Below are positions 58,792-64,000 of a DNA stretch of 64,000 bases, piece after piece. Source of the stretch: Parasitella parasitica (taxonomy: Eukaryota; Mucoromycota; Mucoromycetes; Mucorales; Mucoraceae); NCBI GenBank assembly GCA_025201805.1, contig MU619296.1:108865-172864 (forward strand), in the 5' to 3' direction. The notes beneath the pieces were generated by a model, which was given only the letters and a program-made list of their open reading frames with translations, did not search any database and had not been told where the DNA came from. Within the stretch, counting starts at the first letter, position 1. Each line of letters starts with the position of its first letter. The translations under genes and the position numbers were made by a program.

Positions 58792-60983
58792 ATGGCAGAT
58801 ACGAAAGTTTCGTTGGAACCGAGGCAGGTAAAAATAAAAGAGCATTAGTGCCCGCATTACTCTGTAATTAACAACGGCAATGTGCAGAAACGAATACGAC
58901 ATTTACAATCAATAGCAGCTCGGAACATTGTATGGAAAACCATCCAAGACCACGATCAGGACGACTCTCTGTGGCCATCGTCGGCAAGCAGTATGAAGAG
59001 GTCTGAAAGCACGACATCAATAAACACGGCAACTGCTGTAGAGGACTCCTCGTTGATGAAGAGAGCCTATCAAAAAAGCGAGCATGCATATAGTCTAGGT
59101 CTTCTAGACGCCTATTTCACCCTTTCTACTGGCAACATTTGCCAGCCTGCATTTTACAAAAGCGAAATGATACCCAATACTCTGAATCCCACATTTCGAT
59201 CGCTGCCATGTCCGTTTGATTGGATGAATTGGTACGACACTGCATCAAGTACACTCATCATCCGTCTTTGGACAAGACATTCCATACCTGAATCCGCTGG
59301 CCAACACACCGAACCCGTCCTGGGCTATGCAGACGATGATGATGATGATGATGATGATGCCGATGATGGATTCCAGTTATTAGTCGAGTGGCAGGTCGAT
59401 TTGAACGCGTTAGTATGGATAGGGAAATCAATGCAGCTCAAGTTTCCGGAAAACACACTTTTGGTCGAATTAGACGACGGATTTTATTCTGCTCCAGACA
59501 TCAAGACATTCACTACTACTGGCCAGAGTAAAAGGTCCAGCTTGTTGGGTACGGATTGTTCACAAGCAGAGACTTGCAGCATCCACACAGTGAGTTCGAT
59601 GCACAGAAACAAACGATCTTACACTTACAACAATATCATCAAGTAAGAAATTCTGTCCACTTGTGGTTTGCGCTGCTCATTACTCTCCAAATAGACTAAA
59701 CACTTTTATCGACTGCATATTTGATACTCAAACGTCGTCAAACGAGATCAAGCAGAACATCCAGGACATTCTAGACCAGGAAGACAGAGGATTTCGATTA
59801 AGCCGAGAACTAAACCAACACAAAGCAAACCTGATTGAAAAGGAATACAAATTGATGCAGCAAAAGAAGCTGATGGTGCAAAAGAGAGAGAGCATAAAGC
59901 AAAAAAAAAGGGAGATAGATGCTCGTAAAACGGACTTGCTGGATTCGGTCCAGAGACACGATGAGGGCTTGAACGATTTACAGGAAAATGAGCTCGTGCT
60001 GGAAAAGAATATCAAAATGCGACAAAACATGTTCCACACGTTGAGCAGAAGAAAGAAAGAATTGATTGCTGATTTATTCTCTATATACCCCATAGAACAG
60101 GTAAGAAGAAATTCCATTTTTTTAACCTCTCCCCACCTTAAACTATATGTTGATATCTATATAAAAAGTCATATGATGATTCGCAACAGTTTCGCATTCG
60201 AGGTATCTACTTGCCAAACTCGGTGTACGATGGTCAAAATGACGAAATGATAGCCACGGCACTCGGCTTCACTGCTCATTTGGTGTCCATGTTGGCTTAC
60301 TATCTTGAAATTCCCCTGAGATACCCAACCACGCCCATGAGTTCGAGGTCAACCATAGCAGACTTGGTTTCCTTGATCAGTGGTTCGAGAGAGTTAGTAT
60401 CTGCATGTTACAGAAACATTATGCGATGTTGAATGGATTACTTAGGTTCCCGTTGTATGCCAAAGGCGTTGATCGTTATCGGTTTGAGTTTGGCGTGTTT
60501 TTGTTAAACAAGAATATTGAGCAGGTAAGAATCATACGATTTTAACTAGACAGTGAGAAAAAAAAAAAACTAAGCTTCTTGACAAAGCTAATGAACGCCT
60601 ATGGTCTGATTGTCATTGATCTGCGACATACACTGCCAAATATACACTACTTTATTCAAGCTATTCTCACGACATCAGTGACATCTAAACCTACTTCAAT
60701 GTCTGTGCTGTCAATATCATCTTATGCCAACGGTGGACATGCAACGAACGATGAAAACGGTGCGATACGACAGGACCATAATCATCTCACTTTACAACCA
60801 AATGCACTGCCCCAACCTCCTTCCCCTTCCATCTCTACCCAATCTATTAATACCTTTACTCATTCACCAAAGTCATCCATCAGTTACCCCTCTGCCAAAT
60901 TTTTAAATACGCCTCAAACATTGGCCGCTCCAGCATTGTTGGATGCAATAACTACGTCTTCAAGTAGCCACTCGACATTTTGA
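58792..60983 (+). CDS. UVRAG: UVRAG/Vps38-like subunit of PI3-kinase complex II
   Basis: Exon 1 (58792-58827) encodes MADTKVSLEPRQ, then exon 2 from 58888 continues KRIRHLQSIAARNIVWKT, the signature of UVRAG. The C2-like region follows: LLDAYFTLS, CQPAFYKSEMIPNTLNPTFR, FQLLVEWQVDLNALVWIGK and ELDDGFYSAPD. An Asp repeat (GAT)n at 59335-59358 lies inside it. A long coiled coil lies at about 59740-60080 (RELNQHKANLIEKEYKLMQ, IKQKKREIDARKTDLLD). The UV_resistance/Atg14 region follows (FRIRGIYLPN, FTAHLVSMLAYYLEIPLRYP, FPLYAKGVDRYRFEFGVFL, LLNKNIEQ, LRHTLPNI). UVRAG/Vps38 directs Vps34 kinase to endosomes. The stop is at 60983; an open frame at 61006-61191 could be a further exon. Confidence 0.92.
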
Positions 60984-61347
60984 AATAAAACAAAAGAGAT
61001 TTTCTTTGAATAATAGCAGCGAATCAATCGATCAGCTTGAGAGCTTGATGAATACTACATTGCTGGGACTTGCTACCACTGCACATTGTAGGTACACATG
61101 GAGATGTTTAGCCTGTAAAATAGCGCTTCAGTCCAATATGAACTTTAAACAGTGCGAAGCTTTTGTATCAGATTACCTAGTTGATTGGTAAAAGCATTTA
61201 TGCTGGTGATGACTATTACTTGGTAGTACCTAGTCCATCTCAAAAGAATCTAATTTCATTTAACAATCCGCAAAATGTTTTAAATGTTTTATTGTGCTAG
61301 GGTGGGTTCTCTTGAATGATGGATCTCATCTCTTTCGCTTGTTCATC

Positions 61348-62662
61348 ATGGTTACTGTTGGTATCGTCGGCGTCGGCCTTGTAGGCTCTGAATTAGTCTC
61401 TCAAATCTTGAAGTCATCCTACAAGGACGTATTTAAAGTTGTCGGTTTGGCCACTTCTCAAAAGATGGTTGTTTCTGATGCCCAGTATACGTCATTGTCT
61501 ATTGATCAAAAATCTGAACTTCGCTCTACTGTAATTGCCAGTAACGTTCAAACAGATCTCGCTCAATTCGCAGACTATCTTGCCAAGTCAAGCGAGCACT
61601 CTGTGATTGTGGATTGCACTGCTTCGGAAGACGTTGCTAACCTTTATCCCACATGGCTCCGTGCTGGCCTCAGTGTTGTGACACCCAACAAGAAGGCTTT
61701 CTCCAGTTCCCTTGATCTTTTCAAAGAAATTCAGGATCTTGCCGTTAACACCAGCCAGACAAAGAAGGGAAGGTCTCCGTTGATCTACCATGAAACTACT
61801 GTTGGCGCTGGATTGCCCGTGCTGTCTACGTTGACTGATTTTGTTAGAACTGGTGATGAGATTGAGAAGATTGAAGGTATCTTTTCAGGCACCTTGAGTT
61901 ATCTCTTCAACAATTTCTCCACTTTGACATCTACTGCCGCTACTCCTAAACCATTCTCGGAAACCGTTCGTGTGGCCAAGGATTTGGGCTACACTGAGCC
62001 TGATCCTAGAGATGATTTGAACGGCATGGATGTTGCTCGCAAGGTAAAGTTGTCATTGCAGACTTATAGAGCGGGGGGTGGAGGCGGAGGAAATGTGCAT
62101 CTCAACATTTGCAACTAGGTTACTATCTGTGGTAGATTGGCTGGTCTCGAACTGGATTTATCCACTCTTCCTGTCGAAAACATTGTGCCTAAAGAACTCC
62201 AATCGATCAAATCAACCGATGAATTCATGGCCAAATTACCTGAATATGATGGCCACTTTTCCAAATTAAATGCTGAGGCTTTAAAAGAGAATCAGGTTCT
62301 CCGTTACGTTGGTTTGGTTGATGTTCGAGGTGGACAAAGTGGTGTCAAGTTGGCCAAGTAAGCGCTTTTCATCCATGTGATTTTGTAAATGTTGATTTTT
62401 TTTTTTTTTTTTTTTCTCAGGTATCCTGCCACTCATCCTTTTGCCTCTCTCCAAGGCAGTGATAACATTATCAAATTTACCACTAAATATTTCCCCAACG
62501 GTGTTATTATTCAGGTATGTTCTGCCAAAGTAGGTGTATTGTAAATAAGAGTAATAATGGTAACAATGTATGTAATAGGGTGCTGGTGCCGGTGCTGCAG
62601 TTACAGCTTATGGTATTTTCACTGATCTTTTGAAGATTCAGGAACGTGTCGAAGGCTTTTAA
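61348..62662 (+). CDS. HOM6: homoserine dehydrogenase
   Basis: Exons 61348-62043, 62119-62357, 62421-62514 and 62579-62662, all in phase; about 370 aa. The start at 61348 gives MVTVGIVGVGLVGSELVSQ with the GxGxxG NAD(P)-binding loop. Catalytic-domain motifs: VVTPNKKAFSS, YHETTVGAGLPVL, GIFSGTLSYLFN, DLGYTEPDPRDDLNGMDVARK (substrate-binding and catalytic Lys region), TICGRLAG and a C-terminal GAGAGAAVTAYGIFTDLLKI. It reduces aspartate semialdehyde to homoserine for Thr, Met and Ile synthesis. There is no fused aspartate kinase, as usual in fungi. Its stop lies 14 bp from the stop of the convergent RHO3 gene. Confidence 0.96.
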
Positions 62663-62675
62663 AATAAACGAGATG

Positions 62676-63469
62676 CTAGAGTATATTGCAATTGGTTTCA
62701 CGGTCATGTGAAGAAGAATTCAATTTAACTAGATTTGTACAAGACAATAATGTTTAAAATTAGTAAGACAGTAGTGGGATGATTTTTTTTTCTTTTCCTG
62801 GTACCTGAAAGTGCTACCTTGGCTGTTTCTTGGAAGCACTCTTTGACACCACGTTTATGCTTAGCAGAGCATTCTAAATATCTCAACGCATTAATGCTTC
62901 TGGCCATTTCAACACCCTGTAATATGTAATCAGAGAAGATGCAATGTCAAATTTTACTCTGCTGGCTGTGATTTCAAACCTACCTCTTCATATAATATTG
63001 TATTTCTCTTTTCTTCTCTTAAATCACATTTCAAGGCAACGAGAACGATTTTAGCGTGGGGCCCTCCATGCTCTGTCACTTCATCCAGCCATTTATCAGG
63101 TATGTTTTGAAACGAATCTCGATTTTCTACCGAGAAGCACAGCATAAACACATGTGTATTTTCATAAGACATTAGTCGAATCCTATCAAATTCCTCCTGC
63201 CCTGCCGTATCATACAAAGAAAGATTGATCGTTTGCTGATCTACAGTGATTTCCTGGACATAGTTTTCGAATACGGTGGGCTCATAAACCTGAACAACAT
63301 AGATGATATTAGAACATGGAAGGGATTTCGCATAATAAGGAACCCGAACCTGAGGGAAATAATCTCTAGTAAAGACATTTAGCAACGACGTCTTCCCGCA
63401 GGCACCATCTCCACATACAACAAGTTTTCGATTTTCTGTTTTGATTTCGTTTTTTCCGCACAACAACAT
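62676..63469 (-). CDS. RHO3: Rho3-type small GTPase
   Basis: Start 63469 (MLLCGKNEIKTENRKLVVCG), a short N-terminal extension as in Rho3. GTPase motifs: GDGACGKTSL (P-loop), YEPTVFENYV (effector), DTAGQEEFDRIR, LVALKCDLR (G4) and ECSAKHKRGV (G5). VALKCDLR and NALRYLECSAK are typical of fungal Rho3. Reading straight on after VALS gives KRKKNHPTTVLL...LYKSS without a prenylation signal. Splicing a 76-nt intron (62729-62804, donor GTACCA, acceptor AATCTAG) instead gives VKLNSSSHDRETNCNIL, ending in a CaaX box (CNIL, geranylgeranyl type), so I prefer the stop at 62676. Rho3 controls polarised exocytosis and actin at the plasma membrane. Confidence 0.9.
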
Positions 63470-63690
63470 CTGACTTGGTCTGTTGCGATGAGAAAAAGAG
63501 AAAAGATGCTTCTAATAGCGGCAGATTTGAGTCTTGTTCTTAACATACTGTTACTAATGATTTGGCCAGCCGCTAATGAACACATTCTGATGACGGCATC
63601 TTGCTTGTTTCTGTTTATAAAAATCTTTACATTTTACCAAAAAAAAAACCCTTTTTGTTTTTGTACACATACAGTTTTATACACATAAAA

Positions 63691-64000
63691 ATGTCTGCTA
63701 CAACAACTGTTTATGTTGGTAACCTCGATCAAAGGTACAAATCAGATTGAAAGTAGGCTGTATTTTACTGAACTTGTCTTGTAGAGTGACTGATGACATG
63801 TTGCTTCAGTATTTCGCACCCATGGGTGCTGTAGCAAGTACTAAAATTGTCGCTGTAAGTTGGGGTATGCAAATTAAAATGCAAATACGCGTGCTCATTG
63901 TAAAATTGTCCATTATAGATGCACAAACACGGTCATTTTGTACGTTTCTATTCATCCTGTCATTTTGGGACCAAAATCCAGTAGTTAACATGTCCCTTTT
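63691..64000 (+). CDS. RRM RNA-binding protein, N-terminal part (runs off window)
   Basis: The ATG at 63691 gives MSATTTVYVGNLDQ. Exons 63691-63734 and 63785-63854 continue RVTDDMLLQYFAPMGAVAST, then a short exon from about 63919 (MHKHGHF). TVYVGNLDQRVTDDML is an RRM RNP2 start of the TIA1/Pub1/SF3B4 kind. Which of these it is cannot be decided from about 50 residues. The gene is truncated by the window end. Confidence 0.7.

Noticed and set aside
1-64000. CRISPR arrays, bacterial operons, riboswitches or phage genes
   Set aside because: The window is intron-bearing eukaryotic DNA; no spaced direct-repeat array or fungal TPP-riboswitch core was seen.

Overview
The window is nuclear DNA from a filamentous fungus, most likely an early-diverging one (Mucoromycota, probably Mucorales). 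It is AT-rich. Genes carry several short GT-AG introns of about 50-90 nt and lie 0.1-1 kb apart on both strands. Typical fungal genes are present (cytochrome c peroxidase, Skt5/Chs4-type Sel1 protein, Zn2Cys6 factor, Rho3, Yme2), along with a Crypton/Ndc10-type recombinase remnant of the kind common in Mucorales. The lineage is inferred from protein character only. Two assembly gaps occur: 10 N at 10363-10372 and 300 N at 41900-42199.

Region 1 (0-19 kb): a TIM-barrel plus FGE-like protein (minus strand), divergent from a gene I recognise as the Integrator subunit INTS13/Asunder. About 0.7 kb downstream lies a U1 snRNA gene, which has no ORF and is recognised from its 5' end, U1A-binding loop, Sm site and stem-loop IV. 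A full kinesin-3 follows (motor, FHA, KIF1-type middle, PH), then a low-complexity basic protein with SxIP-like EB1-binding motifs.

Region 2 (18.8-31.7 kb): an Skt5-like Sel1 protein, then three mitochondrial proteins (Yme2, succinate/fumarate carrier Sfc1, cytochrome c peroxidase), a degenerate RNase H-like protein, a broken ORF on the minus strand, and a Cys-3-like bZIP factor.

Region 3 (31.7-44.8 kb): gene-poor. It holds a divergent pair of WrbA/Ycp4-type flavodoxin-like proteins (one with introns and a CaaX tail, one intronless), a small three-exon secreted protein, a tRNA-Asn(GTT), a 535-bp solo LTR with a perfect 5-bp target duplication, a decayed Crypton-type recombinase next to the 300-N gap, and several inverted repeats.

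Region 4 (44.8-64 kb): compact housekeeping genes. They are Nma111/HtrA-like protease, class II histone deacetylase, DNA polymerase delta subunit 3 (PIP box), NAD kinase, a Zn2Cys6 factor, a UVRAG/Vps38 homolog, homoserine dehydrogenase, Rho3 (CaaX encoded by a small last exon) and the start of an RRM protein. Divergent pairs (Nma111/HDAC 224 bp apart) and convergent pairs (HDAC/POLD3, HOM6/RHO3) probably share promoters or 3' flanks.

All gene models are manual: exon joins were chosen by splice signal, reading phase and protein continuity. No database search was run.
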